A DNA stretch of 19,592 nt from an uncultured Sulfurovum sp. (GTDB taxonomy: Bacteria; Campylobacterota; Campylobacteria; Campylobacterales; Sulfurovaceae): assembly GCA_902727905.1 (NCBI GenBank), contig CACVAR010000277.1:1-19592 (forward strand), given 5' to 3'. The notes below the pieces were generated by a model. It was given only the letters and a program-made list of their open reading frames with translations, searched no databases and was not told where the DNA came from. Below, in pieces: positions 13,111-19,592 of the stretch (position 1 is its first letter; every line of letters starts with the position of its first letter). Position numbers and translations under genes: made by a program.

Positions 13111-13170
13111 TTCGATTAAATCGAATTCAGTTAATGGTCGATAATCGACCTTATACCACTGAAAAAGTGG
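13109..13170 (+). promoter_or_regulatory. Three-hairpin leader between rplK and rplA
   Basis: Three small stem-loops in a row: AATTCGAT (13109-13116) with ATCGAATT (13120-13127); GGTCGAT (13136-13142) with ATCGACC (13144-13150); CCACT (13156-13160) with AGTGG (13166-13170). The last is followed by GAGA, so the strand reads AGTGGGAGA, similar in feel to the G-rich side of L1-binding RNA sites. L1 control of this spot is a hypothesis. Confidence 0.45.
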
Positions 13171-13195
13171 GAGATTTATATCGTGGAGAAATTCA

Positions 13196-13900
13196 ATGAA
13201 AAAAGTAAATAAAAAAAGAGCAGCACTTTTAGAAAAAGTTGATGCTGAAAAAAATTATTCTGTTGCAGAAGCAACAGCATTATTAGGTGAATTAAAATCA
13301 GCTAAATTTGATGAGACTGTAGAGATAGCATTAAACTTAAATGTTGATCCAAGACATGCTGATCAAATGATTAGAGGTTCAGTTGTACTTCCAAATGGTA
13401 CAGGTAAAGTAGTTAGAGTTGCAGTTTTTGCTAAAGATGAGAAAGCAGATGAAGCAAAAGCAGCAGGTGCAGATATCGTTGGTTCAGATGAGCTTATTGA
13501 AGCAATTCAAGCTGGAAACATTGACTTTGATACTGTAATTGCAACACCTAACATGATGGGAACACTTGGAAAAGTAGCAAGAGTACTTGGACCAAAAGGT
13601 TTAATGCCTAACCCTAAAACTGGAACAGTAACTATGGATCTTACTAAGGCTGTTACAGAAGCTAAGGGTGGTAAAGTTAACTTTAGAGTAGACAAAAAAG
13701 GTAATATCCATGCAGGTATTGGAAAAGTATCTTTTGGTGCTGCTAAAATTGAAGAGAATTTAAGAGTTATTTTAGAAACAGTTAATAAAGCTAAACCAGC
13801 TTCTGCTAAAGGTAGATATATTCTTAATGGTGCATTATCATTGACTATGAGTCCATCTGTGACACTAGACACAGCTGAACTTTTAGAAATTAAAGCATAG
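13196..13900 (+). CDS. rplA: 50S ribosomal protein L1
   Basis: A 234-residue protein. It has KFDETVEIALNLNVDPRHAD (38-57), the TPNMMGTLGKVARVLGPKGL and MPNPKTGTV blocks (about 117-145) and the closing GALSLTMSPSVTLD. L1 forms the mobile stalk that moves deacylated tRNA out of the E site and in many bacteria represses translation of its own operon. The ATG at 13196 has GGAG about 8 nt upstream. It is the second gene of the rplK-rplA unit and is followed by a terminator before the L10 leader. Confidence 0.97.
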   Translation: MKKVNKKRAALLEKVDAEKNYSVAEATALLGELKSAKFDETVEIALNLNVDPRHADQMIRGSVVLPNGTGKVVRVAVFAKDEKADEAKAAGADIVGSDELIEAIQAGNIDFDTVIATPNMMGTLGKVARVLGPKGLMPNPKTGTVTMDLTKAVTEAKGGKVNFRVDKKGNIHAGIGKVSFGAAKIEENLRVILETVNKAKPASAKGRYILNGALSLTMSPSVTLDTAELLEIKA

Positions 13901-13919
13901 TAAAGAGCTTAAAGCTTAG

Positions 13920-13945
13920 GGTACAAATTTTTATTTGTACCTTTT
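13920..13945 (+). terminator. Intrinsic terminator between rplA and rplJ
   Basis: A perfect 9-bp stem GGTACAAAT (13920-13928) with ATTTGTACC (13933-13941), loop TTTT and a short T4 tract, so probably partial. A second small hairpin TTATGC (13949-13954) with GCATAA (13958-13963) follows. Confidence 0.7.
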
Positions 13946-13975
13946 CCTTTATGCTTAGCATAAGTAATCTAGACT

Positions 13976-14063
13976 AAAGATAATAGGGGCGAAAGCTTAA
14001 TAGAAAACTTTGAAAAAAGTTTGTTGGGTAAAACCACCCTTTTAGAGGTCGAAAGGAGAACAA
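13976..14063 (+). promoter_or_regulatory. Ribosomal protein L10 leader RNA
   Basis: The stretch before rplJ matches the conserved L10 leader: AATAGGGGCGAAAGC, a hairpin AAACTT (14005-14010) with AAGTTT (14017-14022), the GTTGGGTAAAACC core with GGGT pairing to ACCC (14036-14039), and then GAAAGGAG as ribosome binding site. In known bacteria the L10(L12)4 complex binds this kink-turn-type leader to repress rplJL translation. I identify it from memory of the motif. Confidence 0.75.
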
Positions 14064-14552
14064 ATGACTAGAACTGAAAAAGAAGCTATTGTAAATGAAT
14101 TATCAACTGCTTTTGCTGATCAGGGTGCTGTAATCGTATGTGATTATAAAGGTATGACTGTTGAAGCATTAGAGGGTGTTAGAAAACTAGCTAAAGAGAA
14201 TGATGTACAAGTACGTGTTATTAAAAACACTCTTGCAGGAATCGCACTTAAAAATGCAAACTGTGAAGAGATGGAATTAGTAGACACAAATGTATTTATC
14301 TGGGGTGAAGATCAGATTGCTACTTGTAAAGTAGCTGATAAATCTGCTACTGAAAACACAGATCACTTCTCAATCAAGTCTGGAGTAATTGAGTCTAAAG
14401 TTGCTGATATCGCTACGATTAATGCTATGGCTAAACTTCCAGGTAGAGATGAACTTCTTGGTATGTTACTTAATGTATGGAATGCACCAGTGCAAAACTT
14501 TACCATTGGTATGAGCGCTCTTGCTACTAAACTAGAAGAGGAACAGGCTTAA
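14064..14552 (+). CDS. rplJ: 50S ribosomal protein L10
   Basis: A 162-residue protein, the base of the L12 stalk. The N-terminal rRNA-binding domain has MTRTEKEAIVNELSTAF and VIVCDYKGMTVEALEGVRK (29-47), with KNTLAGIALKNA (about 55-66). The C-terminal helix region (about 120-162), which binds L12 dimers, contains LPGRDELLGMLLNVWNAP. The length is slightly short compared with the roughly 165 residues of E. coli. It follows the L10 leader with a strong AAAGGAGAA ribosome binding site. A 10-bp hairpin lies just after its stop. Confidence 0.97.
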   Translation: MTRTEKEAIVNELSTAFADQGAVIVCDYKGMTVEALEGVRKLAKENDVQVRVIKNTLAGIALKNANCEEMELVDTNVFIWGEDQIATCKVADKSATENTDHFSIKSGVIESKVADIATINAMAKLPGRDELLGMLLNVWNAPVQNFTIGMSALATKLEEEQA

Positions 14553-14576
14553 TAAATAACAAGAGTTTGTTATTTA
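14553..14576 (+). promoter_or_regulatory. Hairpin in the rplJ-rplL spacer
   Basis: A perfect 10-bp stem TAAATAACAA (14553-14562) with TTGTTATTTA (14567-14576), loop GAGT, with no T tract. It could protect or pause the mRNA where L12 must be made in excess over L10. Confidence 0.5.
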
Positions 14577-14648
14577 TGACTGTGACGCGTAGATTGAATG
14601 TGATGATATTAAAATCATTAAAAAATATATAATTTTAAGGAATTAAAA

Positions 14649-15020
14649 ATGGCAACAACTAAAGAAGATGTTTTAGAGTTTATCTCAAACATGTCAGTAC
14701 TTGAGCTTTCTGAGCTTGTAAAAGAATTTGAAGAAAAATTTGGTGTATCTGCACAAGCTACTGTAGTAGCTGGTGGTGGTGATGCAGGTGCAGCAGCAGC
14801 TGAAGAACAAACAGAGTTTGATGTAGTTCTTACAGATGCAGGTGCTAAGAAAATTAATGCAATTAAAGTTGTAAGAGCTATTACAGGTCTTGGACTTAAA
14901 GAAGCAAAAGCAGCAGTTGAAGAAGTACCAACAACGCTTAAAGAGGGTGCATCTAAAGAAGAAGCTGAAGAAATTAAAAAGCAAATTGAAGAAGCTGGTG
15001 CAGCTTGTGAGCTTAAATAA
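14649..15020 (+). CDS. rplL: 50S ribosomal protein L7/L12
   Basis: A 123-residue stalk protein. The N-terminal dimerisation domain (1-33) is followed by the Ala/Gly-rich hinge AGGGDAGAAAAEE (about 41-53) and the C-terminal domain with KINAIKVVRAITGLGLKEAK and AAVEEVP, which recruits translation GTPases. TTAAGGAA precedes the ATG. Its stop codon lies within the 5' arm of a hairpin (15017-15036). A 248-nt structured spacer separates it from rpoB. Confidence 0.97.
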   Translation: MATTKEDVLEFISNMSVLELSELVKEFEEKFGVSAQATVVAGGGDAGAAAAEEQTEFDVVLTDAGAKKINAIKVVRAITGLGLKEAKAAVEEVPTTLKEGASKEEAEEIKKQIEEAGAACELK

Positions 15021-15067
15021 GTCAATTTTGACTTATCTGTTTCAAGTGAAAAAATTCACTTGAAACA
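15017..15067 (+). promoter_or_regulatory. Two adjacent perfect hairpins after rplL
   Basis: The first is ATAAGTCAA (15017-15025) with TTGACTTAT (15028-15036), which includes the rplL stop codon. The second is a 13-bp perfect stem TGTTTCAAGTGAA (15038-15050) with TTCACTTGAAACA (15055-15067), loop AAAA. No T tract follows. This is the place where E. coli has an attenuator and an RNase III site, so transcription attenuation or cleavage is likely. Confidence 0.6.
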
Positions 15068-15092
15068 CCAAAAAATATTTAGACCCTTTCTT

Positions 15093-15149
15093 CTACTGCA
15101 TTAGTAACAGTAGATTATATTTCCTTGCATAGCATTAGTAACTGTGCAA
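15093..15149 (+). promoter_or_regulatory. Tandem hairpins with identical 9-nt loops in the rplL-rpoB spacer
   Basis: Hairpin A is CTACTG (15093-15098), loop CATTAGTAA, CAGTAG (15108-15113). Hairpin B is TTGCATAG (15125-15132), loop CATTAGTAA, CTGTGCAA (15142-15149, one T-G pair). Loops and closing G-C pairs are identical while the stems differ, which suggests that loop sequence and stem pairing are both under selection. No known RNA family comes to mind. Confidence 0.5.
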
Positions 15150-15177
15150 TATCAATAGATTTAAATTTTATATTTTG

Positions 15178-15225
15178 ATAGATATATCGACAAACTATTG
15201 CGCAATAGTTTTTTTGTATATCTAT
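15178..15225 (+). terminator. Terminator-like long stem-loop before rpoB
   Basis: Inner stem AAACTATT (15192-15199), loop GCGC, AATAGTTT (15204-15211), then T run to 15215. An outer stem ATAGATATA (15178-15186) with TATATCTAT (15217-15225) would sequester the T tract. Inner-only folding could terminate and full folding could read through, so it may be a partial terminator setting rpoB expression. Confidence 0.5.
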
Positions 15226-15268
15226 ACATTAATCAATTAACATAAACATACTAATATAAGGTTCGCCC

Positions 15269-18200
15269 ATGTTAAATACTTTACATTCTGGAAATAGACT
15301 GAGAGTTGACTTTTCAAAAACCCCTCGACAGATTGCTGTTCCTAATTTGCTTCAACTACAACAAAAATCATATGATGACTTCTTAATGATTAGTTCTAAG
15401 AACAGAACTGAGTCAACTATTGAAAAAGTTTTTCGTTCAGTTTTTCCATTACATGATCATCAAAATAGACTTTCATTAGAATATAAAGGTTCAGATATTG
15501 TTCAACCTAAATATACTATTAGAGAGTGTATGGAACGTGGATTAACTTACTCTGTATCATTAAAAATGAATATTGCTTTAACCATTTGGAATAGAGATGA
15601 GAAGACTGGTGAAAAATTAGATCCAAAAGAGATTAAAGAACAAGCTGTTTATGTTAGAGATATTCCTTTAATGACGGATAGAACTTCATTTATTATTAAT
15701 GGTGTTGAGAGAGTTGTTGTAAACCAACTTCACAGATCACCAGGTGTTATTTTTAAAGAAGAAGAAGCAACTACGGTAGCTAATAAACTTATTTACTCTG
15801 CTCAAATTATTCCAGATCGTGGGTCATGGTTATATTTTGAATATGATGCAAAAGATATTTTATACGCAAGAATTAATAAAAGAAGAAAAATTCCAGTAAC
15901 CATTTTATTTAGAGCGCTTGATTACTCTAAAGAAGATATTATGAAACTATTTTATGCTTCTAAAGAAGTTTTTGTTAAAGATAACCGTTTTGTAACAAAA
16001 TTTTCTGTTGAAGATTTTGCTGCACGTGCACCTTATGAAGTTCGTGACTTAGATGGTAATATTGTTATTGCTGCAGCAAAAAGATTAACTAAGAAAAAAG
16101 CTCAAAAACTTATTGATGATGGTTTAGAATGGGTAGAGTATCCAATGGATGTTCTTGTTGAAAGACATTTAGCTAAACCAGTCGTTGATCAAGAGAGTGG
16201 TGAAGTTCTTTTTGATGTTGTAACAGGAATGGATGAACTTAAACTTAAAAAGCTTATTGATGCTGGTGTTGAATCTTTTCATATTGCTGATGATTTGGCT
16301 GAGGGTGCTGATAATTCAATTATTAAATCATTTATTGCTGATCAAGAGTCATTAAGATTATTAAAGCAGACAGAAGAGATTGAAGATGAGAATGCTTTAG
16401 CTGTTATTCGTATTTATAAAGTAATGAGACCAGGTGAGCCTGTTACTGCTGAAGCTGCGAAGAACTTTTTAAGACAACTTTTCTTTGATCCAGAGCGTTA
16501 TGATTTAACCAAAGTTGGTAGAATGAAAATGAACCATAAGTTAGGTCTTGATATTCCTGATTACGTAACTGTAATGACAGCTGAAGATATTATAAATACG
16601 GTTAGATACCTTTCAAAAGTTAAGAATGGTTCAGGTCATATTGATGATAGAGATCACTTAGGTAACAGAAGAATTAGAGCGATTGGTGAGCTTCTTGGTA
16701 ATGAGCTTTACAATGGTCTTACTAAAATGCAAAAAGCCATTAGAGATAAGATGACAACAATTTCAGGTCAACTTGATGAGCTTATGCCTCATGATCTTGT
16801 TAACTCCAAGATGATTACGAACACTATTTTAGAGTTCTTCTCATCTGGTCAGTTATCACAGTTTATGGATCAAACGAATCCACTTTCAGAAGTAACGCAT
16901 AAAAGAAGACTTTCTGCTCTAGGTGAGGGGGGTCTTGTTAAAGAGCGTGCTGGTTTTGAAGTTCGGGATGTTCACCCAACGCATTATGGTCGTATTTGTC
17001 CTATTGAAACGCCAGAGGGGCAAAACATTGGTCTTATTAATACACTTGCTACTTATGCAAAAGTTAATGACCTTGGATTTATTGAAGCACCATACAATAA
17101 AGTTGTAGATGGTGTTATTATGGATGAAATTGTTTATTTAACAGCGACACAAGAAGAAGATTTGGTAATTGCACCTGCATCAACTAAAATTATTGACAGA
17201 AAAATTGTTGATGACCTTATTGAAACACGATGTAATGGTGAAATTTTATTAAATGAGACAGCTAAAGTTACTTTGATTGATATTGCACCATTAATGGTAT
17301 CTGGTTCAGCTGCAGCACTTATTCCATTCTTAGAACATGATGATGCGAACCGTGCGCTTATGGGATCAAACATGCAACGTCAAGCAGTGCCTTTACTTAA
17401 AACTGATGCACCCGTTGTTGGTACAGGGATGGAAGCGATTGTTTCTCGTGATGCATGGGAATCAGTAAAAGCTAAACGTTCTGGTAGAATTGAAAAAGTT
17501 GACTCTAAAAATATTTATATTTTAGGTGAAGATGACGGAGGCGTATACATTGACCATTACCCAATGGAAAAAAATATGCGTACCAACCAAAACACGACTT
17601 TTACTCAGTCACCTACGGCTAAAGTTGGGCAAGTGATTCAAGCTGGTCAAGTTATTGCTGATGGTCCAAACATGGATATGGGTGAGCTTGCTATTGGTAA
17701 AAATATGCGTGTTGCCTTTATGCCTTGGTATGGATACAACTATGAGGATGCGATTATTATCTCTGAGAAGATTCTAAGAGAAGATACCTTTACTTCAGTA
17801 CATACGTACGAAGTAGAAGTTGAAGCCAGAGAACTTAAGCATGGTACAGAAGAAATCACACGTGATATTCAAAATATCCGTGAAGATGAGCTTTCTCATT
17901 TAGATGATTCTGGTATTGTTAAGTTAGGAACAACGGTTAAACCTGGAATGATTCTTGTTGGTAAAGTTTCTCCAAAAGGTGAAATTAAACCTACACCAGA
18001 AGAGCGTTTACTTAGAGCAATCTTTGGAGACAAAGCTGGTCACGTTGTTAACAAATCTCTTTACTGTAAAGCATCTATGGAAGGTGTTGTTGTTGACATT
18101 AAAGTTTTCATCAAAAAAGGTCAAGAGAAAGATGAAAGAGCCATTCAATCTTATGAAGAAGAGAAAGCCGTTCTTGATGCTGAGCATCATGACAAACTTT

Positions 18201-19414
18201 TAATGATTGATAAAGAAGAGCTTCTTAGAATTGCTGCGCTTCTTTCACAGGCATCATTAAGTTCAGATGTTACGGTTGCTGAAGTAGATTACAAAGCTGG
18301 AGATTCAATTCCAGCAGAAGTTATTTTAGAAGTAAACCGTTTTGCACTTAAGTCAGTAGTTGGTTCTTATGATTCATCTATTGAGTCTGAGTATAACTCA
18401 ACAAAGAATTATTTCCAAAGACAGAAGAAAAAACTTAAAGATGCGCATGAAGAGAAGTTAAATATCTTAGAAAAAGATGACATTTTACCAAATGGGGTAA
18501 CTAAACTTGTAAAAGTTTACATTGCTACAAAACGTAAGTTAAAAGTTGGTGATAAAATGGCTGGACGTCATGGAAACAAAGGTATTGTTTCTAACATTGT
18601 TCCAGAGATTGACATGCCTTACACAAAAGAAGGTAAAACGGTTGATATTATCTTGAACCCACTAGGGGTACCTTCTCGTATGAACATTGGACAGATTCTG
18701 GAAGTACACTTAGGAATGATTGCTAAAAACCTAGGTGAGCAAATTCAAGATATGTTTGATGATCATAAAGAGACAATGGTTACTGATCTTAGAGCAAAAA
18801 TGGCTGAGATTGCAGACGTTGCTAAGCTTATGAACGCAAAAGAGACTTTAGCAAAACTTTCTGATGATGAGTTATTGGCTTATGCTAGAGACTGGGCAAA
18901 TGGTGTTAAGTTTGGTGCAGCTGTATTTGAAGGTACGAATGAAGAAGAGTTTAACAAGTTATTTGCGTTAGCAAAAATGGATGCTGATGGTAAAACTGAA
19001 CTCTATGATGGTAAGACGGGTGAGAAGATGATTGAGCGTGTAAACGTTGGTTATATGTACATGTTAAAACTTCACCACCTTGTTGATGAAAAAGTTCACG
19101 CACGTTCTACTGGACCTTACTCACTTGTAACGCAACAGCCAGTTGGTGGTAAAGCACTCTTTGGTGGTCAGAGATTTGGAGAAATGGAAGTATGGGCTTT
19201 AGAGGCTTACGGTGCTTCACATATTCTTAAAGAGATGTTAACCATTAAGTCAGATGATGTTGATGGTCGTACAAGAGCTTATAGAGCTATTACAAAAGGT
19301 GAGAGCGTACCAGAGTCAGGTGTACCTGAAACGATGTTCGTACTTACAAAAGAGCTTCAAGCACTTGGTCTTGATGTAGATTTATATGAAAAAAATAAAG
19401 AGGTAGAAGCATAA
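15269..19414 (+). CDS. rpoB: RNA polymerase beta subunit
   Basis: A 1381-residue catalytic subunit, complete. It begins MLNTLHSGNRLRVDFSKTP. The rifampicin region has SGQLSQFMDQTNPLSE then THKRRLSALGEGGL, with Asp534, His544 and Ser549 matching E. coli Asp516, His526 and Ser531, thus the wild-type sensitive residues. GRHGNKG starts at 1099, and the C-terminal GGQRFGEMEVWALEAYGA block and the zipper for beta-prime assembly are intact. ALGEGG in place of enteric ALGPGG is common in this phylum. An AAGG ribosome binding site precedes the ATG. Its stop overlaps rpoC by one base (TAATG), so rpoB and rpoC are separate but coupled genes. Confidence 0.98.
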   Translation: MLNTLHSGNRLRVDFSKTPRQIAVPNLLQLQQKSYDDFLMISSKNRTESTIEKVFRSVFPLHDHQNRLSLEYKGSDIVQPKYTIRECMERGLTYSVSLKMNIALTIWNRDEKTGEKLDPKEIKEQAVYVRDIPLMTDRTSFIINGVERVVVNQLHRSPGVIFKEEEATTVANKLIYSAQIIPDRGSWLYFEYDAKDILYARINKRRKIPVTILFRALDYSKEDIMKLFYASKEVFVKDNRFVTKFSVEDFAARAPYEVRDLDGNIVIAAAKRLTKKKAQKLIDDGLEWVEYPMDVLVERHLAKPVVDQESGEVLFDVVTGMDELKLKKLIDAGVESFHIADDLAEGADNSIIKSFIADQESLRLLKQTEEIEDENALAVIRIYKVMRPGEPVTAEAAKNFLRQLFFDPERYDLTKVGRMKMNHKLGLDIPDYVTVMTAEDIINTVRYLSKVKNGSGHIDDRDHLGNRRIRAIGELLGNELYNGLTKMQKAIRDKMTTISGQLDELMPHDLVNSKMITNTILEFFSSGQLSQFMDQTNPLSEVTHKRRLSALGEGGLVKERAGFEVRDVHPTHYGRICPIETPEGQNIGLINTLATYAKVNDLGFIEAPYNKVVDGVIMDEIVYLTATQEEDLVIAPASTKIIDRKIVDDLIETRCNGEILLNETAKVTLIDIAPLMVSGSAAALIPFLEHDDANRALMGSNMQRQAVPLLKTDAPVVGTGMEAIVSRDAWESVKAKRSGRIEKVDSKNIYILGEDDGGVYIDHYPMEKNMRTNQNTTFTQSPTAKVGQVIQAGQVIADGPNMDMGELAIGKNMRVAFMPWYGYNYEDAIIISEKILREDTFTSVHTYEVEVEARELKHGTEEITRDIQNIREDELSHLDDSGIVKLGTTVKPGMILVGKVSPKGEIKPTPEERLLRAIFGDKAGHVVNKSLYCKASMEGVVVDIKVFIKKGQEKDERAIQSYEEEKAVLDAEHHDKLLMIDKEELLRIAALLSQASLSSDVTVAEVDYKAGDSIPAEVILEVNRFALKSVVGSYDSSIESEYNSTKNYFQRQKKKLKDAHEEKLNILEKDDILPNGVTKLVKVYIATKRKLKVGDKMAGRHGNKGIVSNIVPEIDMPYTKEGKTVDIILNPLGVPSRMNIGQILEVHLGMIAKNLGEQIQDMFDDHKETMVTDLRAKMAEIADVAKLMNAKETLAKLSDDELLAYARDWANGVKFGAAVFEGTNEEEFNKLFALAKMDADGKTELYDGKTGEKMIERVNVGYMYMLKLHHLVDEKVHARSTGPYSLVTQQPVGGKALFGGQRFGEMEVWALEAYGASHILKEMLTIKSDDVDGRTRAYRAITKGESVPESGVPETMFVLTKELQALGLDVDLYEKNKEVEA

Positions 19415-19592
19415 TGAGTGACTTTTTAGAGAATTTAAGCCCTATTGATTTAACAAAAGAAGAGCGTCCAAAAGACATTATGGCAATGCAACTTAAAGTT
19501 GCTAGCCCAGAGAAAGTAATGTCATGGTCATATGGTGAAGTAAAAAAACCAGAAACTATTAATTACCGTACTTTAAAACCAGAGAGAGATGG
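19414..19592 (+). CDS. rpoC: RNA polymerase beta-prime subunit, N-terminal fragment (partial)
   Basis: The first 59 codons only, running off the right edge. The ATG overlaps the rpoB TAA by one base. After a short lead (MSDFLENLSPIDLTKEERPK) comes the conserved VASPEKVMSWSYGEVKKPET and INYRTLKPERDG block that leads into the zinc-binding domain, whose cysteines lie beyond the window. The product pairs with RpoB to form the active centre. Separate rpoB and rpoC contrast with the fused gene of Helicobacter and Wolinella. Confidence 0.97.
   Translation, partial: MSDFLENLSPIDLTKEERPKDIMAMQLKVASPEKVMSWSYGEVKKPETINYRTLKPERD

Noticed and set aside
14628..14633. TATAAT just before rplL
   Set aside because: Transcription would start inside or after the ribosome binding site, so it cannot serve as a normal promoter.
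14618..15025. Long minus-strand frame opposite rplL
   Set aside because: It mirrors the strong codon bias and Ala-rich content of rplL; no promoter or family match.
16841..16940. Rifampicin resistance changes in rpoB
   Set aside because: The key residues Asp534, His544 and Ser549 are wild type; the ALGEGG difference is a phylum trait.

Overview
The window is AT-rich and its gene content points to a Campylobacterota (formerly Epsilonproteobacteria) chromosome, closest in feel to Sulfurovum/Sulfurimonas-type bacteria. The grounds are the EF-Tu, RpoB and MurE sequence style, the gene order tRNA(Thr-Tyr-Gly-Thr)-tuf-rpmG-tRNA(Trp)-secE-nusG-rplKAJL-rpoB-rpoC, and rpoB and rpoC being separate genes, unlike the fused gene of Helicobacter and Wolinella. 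The genus is inferred from memory of these families, not from a search.

Layout. (1) 1-2330 is a small accessory-looking block. On the minus strand are the start of a TonB-dependent receptor gene and a gene for a 59-residue exported Cys-rich peptide. On the plus strand are a sensor histidine kinase, an AMIN-domain lipoprotein and an ArsC-family reductase. Two nearly identical 15-bp direct-repeat sites sit at the same distance before candidate -10 boxes of both minus-strand genes and suggest one shared response regulator, possibly metal related. (2) 2331-5589 is the alpha ribosomal operon (rpmJ-rpsM-rpsK-rpsD-rpoA-rplQ) with its own promoter, structured leader and terminator. It is detached here from the S10/spc operon. 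(3) 5590-5912 is AT-rich and holds a tiny 30-codon gene with its own -10 box, strong RBS and terminator. (4) 5904-9503 carries a DUF2062 membrane protein (minus), a NifU-like Fe-S protein, a TPR-like protein and murE (plus), and a YaaA-family gene (minus) convergent with murE. (5) 9571-11804 is a stable-RNA/translation operon with a perfect consensus promoter: four tRNAs, tuf, rpmG and tRNA-Trp. (6) 11836-19592 is secE-nusG, a strong terminator, then rplK-rplA, a terminator, the L10 leader, rplJ-rplL, a 248-nt structured spacer, rpoB and the start of rpoC.

Most of the window is core gene-expression machinery. The interest lies in the non-coding RNA structure between these genes, above all the rplL-rpoB spacer, where two successive hairpins have different stems but identical 9-nt loops, and in the left-edge regulon with its paired operator-like sites. 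No CRISPR array, insertion sequence, prophage or rRNA was seen. The largest gene-free gap is the 282 nt between arsC and rpmJ, which is described below.
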